NCBI GenBank assembly: GCA_027070475.1
Contig: JALXDT010000090.1
Location: 1-7,156, forward strand
Length of the DNA stretch: 7,156 nucleotides
DNA from: Candidatus Aminicenantota bacterium
Lineage (GTDB): Bacteria > Acidobacteriota > Aminicenantia > JAMOAD01
Direction of reading: 5' to 3'
Both the position numbers and the translations under genes were made by a program. The notes below the pieces were generated by a model. It had not been told where the DNA came from and made no database searches. It saw only the letters and a program-made list of their open reading frames with translations. Within the stretch, counting starts at the first letter, position 1. Each line of letters opens with the position of its first letter. This document shows, piece by piece, positions 1 through 6,049 of this stretch.

Positions 1-106
1 GAAGTTGAGGTATGAATTATTTTATATTAAAAATATGAGTTTTATTTTTGACCTGATTATTCTTTTAAAAACATTCAAAACTGTTCTTAATTTTAAAGGC
101 AAATAA
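1..106 (+). CDS. C-terminal end of an undecaprenyl-phosphate sugar-phosphate transferase (partial)
   Basis: This is the last 34 codons of a gene entering from the left edge, read in the frame starting at base 2 and stopping with TAA at 104-106. The tail contains YELFYIKN, then a hydrophobic F-D-L-x-I-L-L-K-T stretch and a basic end. That arrangement (Y-D-L-Y-Y-I-K-N-W-S-x-x-x-D-x-x-I-L-x-K-T) is the usual C-terminus of the bacterial sugar transferase family (WcaJ/WbaP/PglC-like). Those membrane-associated enzymes move a sugar-1-phosphate from a nucleotide sugar to undecaprenyl phosphate. The catalytic part is outside the window, so the family is inferred from the tail alone and the donor sugar is unknown. 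Its position directly before nucleotide-sugar enzymes supports the call. It ends 69 nt before the next gene. Confidence 0.66.
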   Translation, partial: KLRYELFYIKNMSFIFDLIILLKTFKTVLNFKGK

Positions 107-163
107 AATTTTTATAAATTTTTTAAGCCGCAGCAGATATGATAAAATATTAAAGATTCTAAA

Positions 164-169
164 AAGGAG
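164..169 (+). promoter_or_regulatory. Ribosome-binding site that fixes the start at 176
   Basis: AAGGAG sits 6 nt before the ATG at 176 and is among the best Shine-Dalgarno sites in the window. The internal ATG at 404, where a family-length SQD1-type protein would begin, has only A-rich sequence before it. The site therefore supports translation of the cysteine-rich extension as part of the protein. Confidence 0.75.
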
Positions 170-175
170 TAATAT

Positions 176-1642
176 ATGACAGAGCATAATGCACATAATA
201 CCTGTTGGAATTGCCCGCTGTTTGAATTTAAAGGTGGTGTTGATTTCAGAGCTTGCGGTCAGAGTTCTGGTGAACTTGAAGAGGGTTTCAATTTAGGTTC
301 ATGTAAAAGAAGACCTGAACTCGGGATTTTTGACCCTTCTTCTGTAAACTTTGAAGAGTGTCCTGAATGGGAAAAATCCGAGTATGGTTATAAATTAAAA
401 AAGATGAAAGTTATGATTCTCGGTATAGACGGATATCTCGGCTGGAGTCTTGCCCTATGGTTAGGAAGTCTTGGATATGAGGTAAGCGGAATAGATAATT
501 ATAGCAGAAGGAATTGGGTTAAAGAAAAGGGTTCTCACACAATAGTACCCATTGCTCGTATGACTCAGAGATTAAAGAAAGCAAAAGAGGTACTTGGAAT
601 TCATATAAATTTCAGAGAGATAGATCTTCTGGAGAGGAATAAGTTCAGAGAGTTTCTTGAAGAGGTTAGGCCCGATGCGATTGTTCACTATGCTGAAAAT
701 CCTTCCGCACCATACAGTATGGTAGATGATGACCATGCTGTTTTTGTTCAGACTAACAATGTGATGGGTACTTTGAGATTATTATTTGCAATGAGAGATA
801 TAGTACCCAATGCTTCATTGATTAAATTAGGAACAATGGGAGAGTATGGGACACCCCTTACCGGCAGACCTATTTTTGAAGGGCTTTTCCCTGCGGATGC
901 TGTATTAAAATGGGGGGAAAGAGAGTGGAGTCTGGGAGGAGAACTTACGCCGAGGGACCCTGTAAGCTTTTATCATGTATCAAAGGTTCAGGATACCTTT
1001 AATGTTTATGAGGCATGTAAATACTGGTGGCTTAGATCCTATGATGTGATGCAGGGAGTTATTTACGGAGTTCATATTCCTGCCTTTGAAGAAGATGATG
1101 ATTTAAGAACAAGGTTTGATGTGGATGAATGGTTCGGAACCGCAATAAATAGATTTGTTGCTCAGGCTGTTGTTGGTATTCCTCTGACAATATACGGGTC
1201 AGGACATCAAAAGAGAGGATTTTTAGCGCTTTCGGATGCAATGCAGTGTATGACAAGACTTATAAATAATCCTCCTCCACCGGGAGTTTATGATGTTGTA
1301 AATCAGTTGTCGGGGGTTTACTCTTTAATGGATCTTGCAAAAACTGTTGCAAGAATCGGAAGAGATGAGTTTGGTCTTGCTCCTAAAATACAGAGGCTTG
1401 AAAATCCGAGAGTGGAAGCTGATGAGCATCCTTATGAGGTTATATACAAGAACTTACCTGATAGGTTTGGCTTTAAACCCAAAGTAACCCTTGAAGAGGA
1501 AATATACAGGATGTTTAAACTTTTGACAAAGCCTCATATTAAATCAAGAATTGAAGAAAAGAAACATGTTATTTTACCTAAGACTCACTGGTCAGGAGAA
1601 AAGAGAGAAGCAAAGGTAATAGAGGTTATTGATAAATTTTAA
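176..1642 (+). CDS. sqdB: UDP-sulfoquinovose synthase-like SDR enzyme with a five-cysteine N-terminal extension
   Basis: The 488-residue protein is probably cytoplasmic. From about residue 77 it is an extended short-chain dehydrogenase of the SQD1/SqdB/Agl3 type, enzymes that build UDP-sulfoquinovose from UDP-glucose and sulfite with bound NAD. Visible are the nucleotide-binding GIDGYLGW (83-90), the SAPYSM loop (177-182), the catalytic Thr in GTMGEYGTP (Thr220), YHVSK (Tyr266, His267, Lys270), LRTRFD (310-315), NPRVEADEH (410-418) and HVILPKTHW near the end. These are family signatures as I recall them. Residues 1-76 are extra, with Cys at 10, 13, 27, 43 and 62 (CxxCP at the start, CPEW at the end), suggesting a metal- or Fe-S-binding module. 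The residues before SAPYSM are Asn-Pro, where members I remember have Gln-Arg, so the exact reaction is not assured. The gene is G+C-richer than those following, and the thioredoxin gene starts 15 nt downstream. Confidence 0.85.
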   Translation: MTEHNAHNTCWNCPLFEFKGGVDFRACGQSSGELEEGFNLGSCKRRPELGIFDPSSVNFEECPEWEKSEYGYKLKKMKVMILGIDGYLGWSLALWLGSLGYEVSGIDNYSRRNWVKEKGSHTIVPIARMTQRLKKAKEVLGIHINFREIDLLERNKFREFLEEVRPDAIVHYAENPSAPYSMVDDDHAVFVQTNNVMGTLRLLFAMRDIVPNASLIKLGTMGEYGTPLTGRPIFEGLFPADAVLKWGEREWSLGGELTPRDPVSFYHVSKVQDTFNVYEACKYWWLRSYDVMQGVIYGVHIPAFEEDDDLRTRFDVDEWFGTAINRFVAQAVVGIPLTIYGSGHQKRGFLALSDAMQCMTRLINNPPPPGVYDVVNQLSGVYSLMDLAKTVARIGRDEFGLAPKIQRLENPRVEADEHPYEVIYKNLPDRFGFKPKVTLEEEIYRMFKLLTKPHIKSRIEEKKHVILPKTHWSGEKREAKVIEVIDKF

Positions 1643-1657
1643 TTATAAAGTATAAAA

Positions 1658-2008
1658 ATGTGGGATTTAAAAGCTGTTGATGAAAAAGAGTTTTATGACA
1701 AAGTGTTAAATTGCAAAAAGCCTGTTTTCATAGATTTCTGGGCTGTTTGGTGTCCTCCGTGCAGAATGATGGAGCCTCTCTTAAATGATATTATGAATAT
1801 GTATAAAGATAAGGTTGAGTTTATTAAAGTAAATGTTGATATAAATAAGAAGATTGCAAAAGATTATGATATCCAAGGAGTGCCTTCTTATATGATTGTA
1901 AAAGGGAAAAGGAAGATTAAAGAAATAATAGGAGCGTCATCAAAAAAGCAGCTTGCTGATTTGATAGAGGATGCGATTGAAATAATTAATAGTAATGGGG
2001 AAGAATAA
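1658..2008 (+). CDS. Thioredoxin-family protein with a WCPPC active site
   Basis: This 116-residue single thioredoxin fold has the redox motif WCPPC at residues 31-35 (Cys32, Cys35) after FIDFWAV, and the cis-proline in QGVPSY (Pro76). Length and layout match stand-alone thioredoxins. There is no signal peptide or membrane segment, so it should act in the cytoplasm as a dithiol-disulfide reductant. WCPPC departs from the WCGPC of classical thioredoxin, and changes between the two cysteines usually shift redox potential. A third Cys is at residue 19. The ATG at 1658 follows the SQD1-like gene by 15 nt with no clear Shine-Dalgarno site, suggesting translation coupled to that gene. Its place inside a sugar cluster is unusual. 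A role in keeping the neighbouring cysteine extension reduced, or in sulfite supply, is inference only; it could also be a general thioredoxin. Confidence 0.9.
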   Translation: MWDLKAVDEKEFYDKVLNCKKPVFIDFWAVWCPPCRMMEPLLNDIMNMYKDKVEFIKVNVDINKKIAKDYDIQGVPSYMIVKGKRKIKEIIGASSKKQLADLIEDAIEIINSNGEE

Positions 2009-2624
2009 AATAACAGCTCTTATTCCCGCTTACAATGAAGAAAAGAGAATAGAAAGGGTAATATCAGAAGTTAAAAAATATGTGGACGAAATTGTGGTCA
2101 TTGATGATGCAAGTAAAGACAATACCGCGGAAGTAGCCGAAAAGTTAGGAGCAAAAGTGTTTGTCAACAAAACAAATCTTGGTTATCTTAAAAATATTAT
2201 AAAAGGAATAAATTTAATAGATTCTGATATTATTGTGACGATTGATGCTGACGGAGAACATCCTGCCAAGAGAATTCCTGATCTTGTAAAACCAATTGAA
2301 AATGGGGAGGCTGATCTCGTTTTAGGTAAAAGAAGGAAAATCCCAAGATTTTCAGAAAGAGTTATATCCTTTATAACAAGAGTAAAAACCGGCATATATG
2401 ATGCGGGAACAGGGTTTCGAGCTTTTAAAAAATCTTATGCAAAAGGAATAGAACATATAAAAGGCTATTGCACCTGTGGGGTTTTTGTGCTCTTTTTTTA
2501 TAAAAAAGGAGCTAAAATTAAGGAAGTTGAAATAGAGGAGATTCCGATAGAAAAGCCAAGAGGGATTGCATGGAGACATTTTCCTCAATTTTTTGTTGTC
2601 TTGTTTGAGCTTTTAAGAAAATGA
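1995..2624 (+). CDS. Family 2 glycosyltransferase, dolichol-phosphate-mannose synthase-like
   Basis: This 209-residue GT-A fold inverting glycosyltransferase opens with ALIPAYNEE (8-16), followed by VVIDDASKDNT (34-44) and the metal/nucleotide-binding Asp-x-Asp in TIDADGEHP (82-90). It ends with an Arg-rich, aromatic HFPQFF segment. This pattern fits the DPM1-like branch, which transfers a sugar from a nucleotide donor to polyprenyl phosphate. No transmembrane helix is obvious, as in the shortest members of that branch. The gene overlaps the thioredoxin gene by 14 nt and shares ATGA with the following epimerase, so it is translated within the same operon. There is no strong ribosome site before its ATG. 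Donor and acceptor cannot be read from the sequence. A polyprenyl-phosphate sugar made here could feed a GT-C enzyme like the one broken at 6050. Confidence 0.87.
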   Translation: MGKNKITALIPAYNEEKRIERVISEVKKYVDEIVVIDDASKDNTAEVAEKLGAKVFVNKTNLGYLKNIIKGINLIDSDIIVTIDADGEHPAKRIPDLVKPIENGEADLVLGKRRKIPRFSERVISFITRVKTGIYDAGTGFRAFKKSYAKGIEHIKGYCTCGVFVLFFYKKGAKIKEVEIEEIPIEKPRGIAWRHFPQFFVVLFELLRK

Positions 2625-3598
2625 AAAAAACTGTTTTAATAACCGGTGGGGCCGGGTTCATAGGACTAAATTTAGTGGATTATATTTTGAAGAAAAAAAA
2701 CTATAAAATAATAGTTCTGGATAATCTTTCTTCCGGAAATTCTGGTTTGTTGAAAAAAATAGTTGAAGATAATGGTCTTATCTTTAACAAAAAATTTTCC
2801 CCTGATAAAAATTTTTTATTCGTTAAAGCAGATATCAGGGATAAAAACCTTGATAATATTTTTGAAAAAACAGATTTTGTTGTTCATCTTGCAGCTCAAA
2901 CAGGGGTGATTCCGTCTATTGAAAATCCTTTTAAGGATGCTGAAATTAATATTATTGGAACATTAAATCTCTTAACTTTATCGGTAAAGCATAATATAAA
3001 AAAATTTATTTTTTCCTCTTCTGCCGCACCTCTTGGGGAGCAGATTCCACCTCTTAATGAAGGTAAAGTGCCTTCTCCTCTTTCCCCTTACGGAGCTTCT
3101 AAGCTTGCCGGTGAAGGTTATTGTAAAGCATTTTACGGAAGTTTCGGGCTTGAGACTGTGATATTCAGGTTTTCGAATGTTTATGGTATTTACTCCTATC
3201 ATAAAGGAAGTGTGGTTGCAGAATTTTATAAGAGAATAATAAAGGGGAAACCGATTTATGTATATGGTGACGGAAATCAGACGAGGGATTTCATATTTGC
3301 GAAAGATCTTGCGAAGGTTATTGTAGAAACATTGGAAAAGAATAATATCGGAGGAGAGATCTTTCAATTGGGGACAGGTGTTGAAACATCTGTTAATCAG
3401 CTTATTTCTTATATTAAAGATATAATGAATTATAGCCTTGAAATTGAATATAAGCCTGAAAGAAAGGGAGAAATCAGAAGAAACTATGCATCAATTGAGA
3501 AAGCAAAAAAAATATTAGGGTTTGAGCCTGAATATGATTTGAAAATGGGTTTAAAATTGACTTATAATTGGTTTTTGGAGAACATGGACAAAGTATGA
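2621..3598 (+). CDS. NAD-dependent nucleotide-sugar epimerase/dehydratase (GalE/RmlB-like SDR)
   Basis: The 325-residue extended SDR has the dinucleotide-binding GGAGFIG (9-15), Asp34 at the end of the second strand, HLAAQ (89-93), the serine-rich SSSAAPLGEQ (132-141) and catalytic Tyr157 and Lys161 in SPYGASK. RFSNVYG and YGDGNQTRDF form the substrate side. It should epimerise or dehydrate a nucleoside-diphosphate hexose, most often UDP-glucose, UDP-GlcNAc or UDP-glucuronate types. The substrate is not decidable by eye. SAAPLGEQ replaces the common SSAxVYG, a variant I associate with one epimerase subgroup. The gene begins in an ATGA overlap with the glycosyltransferase stop, implying coupled translation, and its own stop lies just before the next gene's ribosome site. 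Length is normal for the family and no break is visible. Confidence 0.88.
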   Translation: MKKTVLITGGAGFIGLNLVDYILKKKNYKIIVLDNLSSGNSGLLKKIVEDNGLIFNKKFSPDKNFLFVKADIRDKNLDNIFEKTDFVVHLAAQTGVIPSIENPFKDAEINIIGTLNLLTLSVKHNIKKFIFSSSAAPLGEQIPPLNEGKVPSPLSPYGASKLAGEGYCKAFYGSFGLETVIFRFSNVYGIYSYHKGSVVAEFYKRIIKGKPIYVYGDGNQTRDFIFAKDLAKVIVETLEKNNIGGEIFQLGTGVETSVNQLISYIKDIMNYSLEIEYKPERKGEIRRNYASIEKAKKILGFEPEYDLKMGLKLTYNWFLENMDKV

Positions 3599-3604
3599 GA
3601 GGTG
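3599..3604 (+). promoter_or_regulatory. Ribosome-binding site bearing on the start of the phosphatase-superfamily gene
   Basis: GAGGTG is complementary to the 16S rRNA tail and lies immediately after the epimerase stop, just before the ATG at 3607. It favours 3607 over the ATG at 3595 (which makes an ATGA overlap with the epimerase) and over the TTG at 3568. The spacing is short, so 3595 stays possible. Confidence 0.5.
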
Positions 3605-3606
3605 TA

Positions 3607-4890
3607 ATGATTTTAAAAAAAAGAAAAAGATTTATGGTAATCGGGATTGACGGAGTCCCTTATGAACTGATAAAGGATTTTTCTGAAAAAGGAATAATGC
3701 CGAATCTTAAGAAATTAATTAAGAAATATAAATTTATAAAAACTCAGGTACCTCTTCCTGAAATCTCATCCGTTTCCTGGACCTCTTTTATGACAGGAAT
3801 GAATCCGGGAGAACATGGAATTTACGGTTTTATGGAAATTAACAAAAAGAATTATACTTATAAGTTTCCTTCCTTTCCTCTTCTACCTGTAAAAACAATA
3901 TGGGAGAGGATTGAAGAAAAGGGTAAAAAGTCGGTAATCATAAATTTACCGAATACTTATCCTGTGAGAAAGATAAATGGTTATCTTGTATCAGGTTTTG
4001 TTGCTCTTGACCTTGATAATGCGGTTTATCCTCGCGGTCTTTTAAGTTTTCTGAAAGAGATAGATTATAAAGTTGATGTTGATACTGCACTGGGGAGAAA
4101 GGATAAAAAATTTTTTATAAAGGAGCTTTATGACACCCTTGATAAAAGATTACTATTGTATAAAAAACTAAAAAAAGAAAAGTGGGATCTTTTCTTCTTT
4201 ATTATTACTGGAACTGATAGACTTCATCATTTTCTTTTCAAATCCAAAGATGATGCCAATCATCCCAATCATAATGATTTTATTAATTATTATAAAAAGG
4301 TGGATGATGTGATAGGTAAAATTACTGAAGAAATGGAGAAAAATGATATTCCGTTCATTATATTATCTGATCACGGATTTACCTCTTTAAAATATGAGGT
4401 ATATCTCTCTCAATATTTAAAAGATTGGGGTTACCTTGAATTTAAAGATGAAAACCCTAAAAATCTAAAATCAATAAAAGAATCTTCGAAAGCTTTTGCC
4501 CTTGATCCTTCAAGAATTTATATTCATTTGAAAGGTAAATACGGAAGAGGAAGTGTTAATAAAGAGGATTATAACAGGATTAGAGATGAGTTAAAAAGGC
4601 TGTTTCTTTCAATTGAGATAGAAGATAAAAGGGTTATAAAGAATGTATTTTTCAAAGAAGAAATTTATTCTGGAAAATATTTTGATAATGCCCCTGATAT
4701 GGTTCTTCTTTCCAATTATGGATTTGATTTAAAAGCAGGAATTACAAAAAAAGAAAAATATGCAAAATCATTTTTTGAGGGAATGCACTCTCAGGATAAT
4801 GCTTTATTGCTTGACTCTTTTGGCTTTGACCTTAAAGAGCATCCATATATTGATGATATAGGGAAAAAACTTGAAAAATACTTTTATTAA
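3607..4890 (+). CDS. Alkaline-phosphatase-superfamily phosphodiesterase/phosphatase (NPP-like)
   Basis: From the ATG at 3607 the protein has 427 residues. It shows the two-metal site of the type I phosphodiesterase/nucleotide pyrophosphatase group: Asp15 in VIGIDG, a probable Ser54 nucleophile in EISSVSWTSFMTG, Asp204 and His208 in GTDRLHH, Asp255-His256 in SDHGF, and His394 in GMHSQ. NPGEHGIYGF after the nucleophile is also typical. No signal peptide precedes Asp15, so a cytoplasmic location is expected. It should hydrolyse a phosphomonoester or phosphodiester, for example a nucleotide sugar, lipid phosphate or sugar phosphate, but the substrate is unknown. The nucleophile position, often Thr in relatives, appears to be Ser here; this is my alignment by eye. 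The gene follows the epimerase directly and is part of the same transcript. Starts at 3595 or 3568 would add 4 or 13 residues. Confidence 0.87.
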   Translation: MILKKRKRFMVIGIDGVPYELIKDFSEKGIMPNLKKLIKKYKFIKTQVPLPEISSVSWTSFMTGMNPGEHGIYGFMEINKKNYTYKFPSFPLLPVKTIWERIEEKGKKSVIINLPNTYPVRKINGYLVSGFVALDLDNAVYPRGLLSFLKEIDYKVDVDTALGRKDKKFFIKELYDTLDKRLLLYKKLKKEKWDLFFFIITGTDRLHHFLFKSKDDANHPNHNDFINYYKKVDDVIGKITEEMEKNDIPFIILSDHGFTSLKYEVYLSQYLKDWGYLEFKDENPKNLKSIKESSKAFALDPSRIYIHLKGKYGRGSVNKEDYNRIRDELKRLFLSIEIEDKRVIKNVFFKEEIYSGKYFDNAPDMVLLSNYGFDLKAGITKKEKYAKSFFEGMHSQDNALLLDSFGFDLKEHPYIDDIGKKLEKYFY

Positions 4891-4915
4891 TTGTTTCTTT
4901 TGTTTATTATTAATA

Positions 4916-4921
4916 GAGGAG
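4916..4921 (+). promoter_or_regulatory. Strong ribosome-binding site of the fucose synthase gene
   Basis: GAGGAG lies 6 nt before the ATG at 4928, within the 37-nt AT-rich gap after the phosphatase-superfamily gene. It fixes the start and suggests translation independent of the upstream gene. I see no hairpin terminator in the gap. Confidence 0.75.
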
Positions 4922-4927
4922 TAAAAA

Positions 4928-5989
4928 ATGGATAAATATGCTAAAATTTATGTAGCTGGTCATAAAGGACTCGTCGGCTCTTCAATAGTAAGGGAACTTA
5001 AAGGAAAAGGGTATAATAATTTGATATTAAGAACTCACTCTGAACTTGATCTTGAAAGACAGGAAGAAGTTGAAAATTTCTTTAAAAGAGAAAGACCTGA
5101 ATATGTATTCCTTGCTGCTGCTAAAGTCGGGGGGATAATGTCAAATAAAACATATCCTGCCGAGTTTATCTATAATAATCTAGCAATTCAGGTAAATGTA
5201 ATACATTCAGCTTATAAATTCGGAGTTAAAAAGCTCTTGTTTTTGGGAAGCTCATGTATTTATCCCAAACATGCTCCTCAACCGATGAAGGAGGAGTATC
5301 TATTAACTTCACCTCTTGAGCCTACAAATGAAGCTTATGCGATAGCCAAGATTGCAGGATTAAAAATGTGCAGATATTACAATGATCAATACGGAACAAA
5401 CTTTATTTCAGTGCAACCTACAAATCTTTACGGCCCTAATGATAGATACGATCTTTTTAATTCCCATGTTCTACCTGCACTTATAAGAAAGTTTCACCTT
5501 GCAAAACTTTATATGAAAGGTGATTATGAATCAATAAAAGAGGATTTTATTAAAAGACCTATGAAAGAGTTTCCTGAAAATGGTTCAAATGAGGATTTTA
5601 ACAAATTCTTGAATAATTTCGGAATAATTAAAAATGAAAATGATGATACCATTGTAAAACTCTGGGGAACAGGAAGCCCCAAAAGAGAATTTTTATATGT
5701 TGATGACCTTGCAGAAGCTGTTGTTTTCTTAATGGAAAAGTATGATTATAGGGATATAGGGGAACTCATTAACATAGGAACAGGAGAGGACCTCACAATT
5801 AAAGAACTTGCTGAAACAGTGAAAGAAGTAGTGGGCTTTAACGGGAAAATAGAGTGGGATAACTCAAAACCTGACGGAACTCCAAGAAAACTTCTTGATG
5901 TTTCCAAAATAAGTAAATTGGGCTGGAAAGCTACAACCTCTTTGAAAGAAGGAATCAAGCTGACCTATATAGATTATTTGGGTAAGTAG
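4928..5989 (+). CDS. fcl: GDP-L-fucose synthase (long form)
   Basis: The 353-residue SDR converts GDP-4-keto-6-deoxy-D-mannose to GDP-L-fucose by double epimerisation and NADPH reduction in the cytoplasm. Diagnostic features are AGHKGLVGSSI (10-20), FLAAAKVGGI (61-70), GSSCIYPKHAPQP with Ser108 and Cys110, Tyr137 and Lys141 in YAIAK, PTNLYGPND (164-172), NSHVLPALIRKFH with His180, and WGTGSPKREFLYVDD. All catalytic residues are present. It is about 30 residues longer than Escherichia coli WcaG because of an insert at roughly 191-242 containing GDYESIKEDF and KRPM. I recall a similar insert in Bacteroidetes-type enzymes, so this looks like a known long subfamily. The partner GDP-mannose 4,6-dehydratase is not in the window and must be elsewhere if the pathway is complete. 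The product would supply fucose to the surface glycan. Confidence 0.94.
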   Translation: MDKYAKIYVAGHKGLVGSSIVRELKGKGYNNLILRTHSELDLERQEEVENFFKRERPEYVFLAAAKVGGIMSNKTYPAEFIYNNLAIQVNVIHSAYKFGVKKLLFLGSSCIYPKHAPQPMKEEYLLTSPLEPTNEAYAIAKIAGLKMCRYYNDQYGTNFISVQPTNLYGPNDRYDLFNSHVLPALIRKFHLAKLYMKGDYESIKEDFIKRPMKEFPENGSNEDFNKFLNNFGIIKNENDDTIVKLWGTGSPKREFLYVDDLAEAVVFLMEKYDYRDIGELINIGTGEDLTIKELAETVKEVVGFNGKIEWDNSKPDGTPRKLLDVSKISKLGWKATTSLKEGIKLTYIDYLGK

Positions 5990-6007
5990 GGATTTTTCTC
6001 ACGAAGT

Positions 6008-6030
6008 TATATATATATATATATATATAT
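6008..6030 (+). repeat. (TA)11 dinucleotide microsatellite
   Basis: An uninterrupted run of alternating T and A, 23 nt (11.5 units), lies 18 nt downstream of the fucose synthase stop and 19 nt upstream of the ATG at 6050. It is self-complementary, so it can extrude a cruciform or slip during replication. No other such run is present in the window. Changes in its length could alter promoter or leader spacing for the downstream frame, but no promoter elements are evident around it. Confidence 0.9.
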
Positions 6031-6049
6031 TGAATAAAAACATGTGAAT

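Noticed and set aside
48..76. TTGACC resembling a -35 promoter box
   Set aside because: It lies inside the coding tail of the upstream sugar transferase, and no acceptable -10 box follows at 16-18 nt.
105..122. AT-only inverted repeat overlapping the upstream stop, followed by T residues, as a possible terminator
   Set aside because: The seven-pair stem is entirely A-T and would be very weak. Such palindromes are expected by chance in this composition.
138..143. TATGAT as a -10 promoter element for the SQD1-like gene
   Set aside because: No -35 element is found at the right distance, and AT-rich spacers yield such hexamers often. An internal promoter here is possible but unsupported.
2978..3367. 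129-codon minus-strand open frame inside the epimerase gene
   Set aside because: It is antisense to strongly conserved SDR motifs and its translation resembles no protein; it is a shadow frame.
5498..5653. Insert in GDP-L-fucose synthase as a novel domain
   Set aside because: I recall a comparable insert with a similar GDW/RP pattern in Bacteroidetes-type fucose synthases, so it is probably a known long form.
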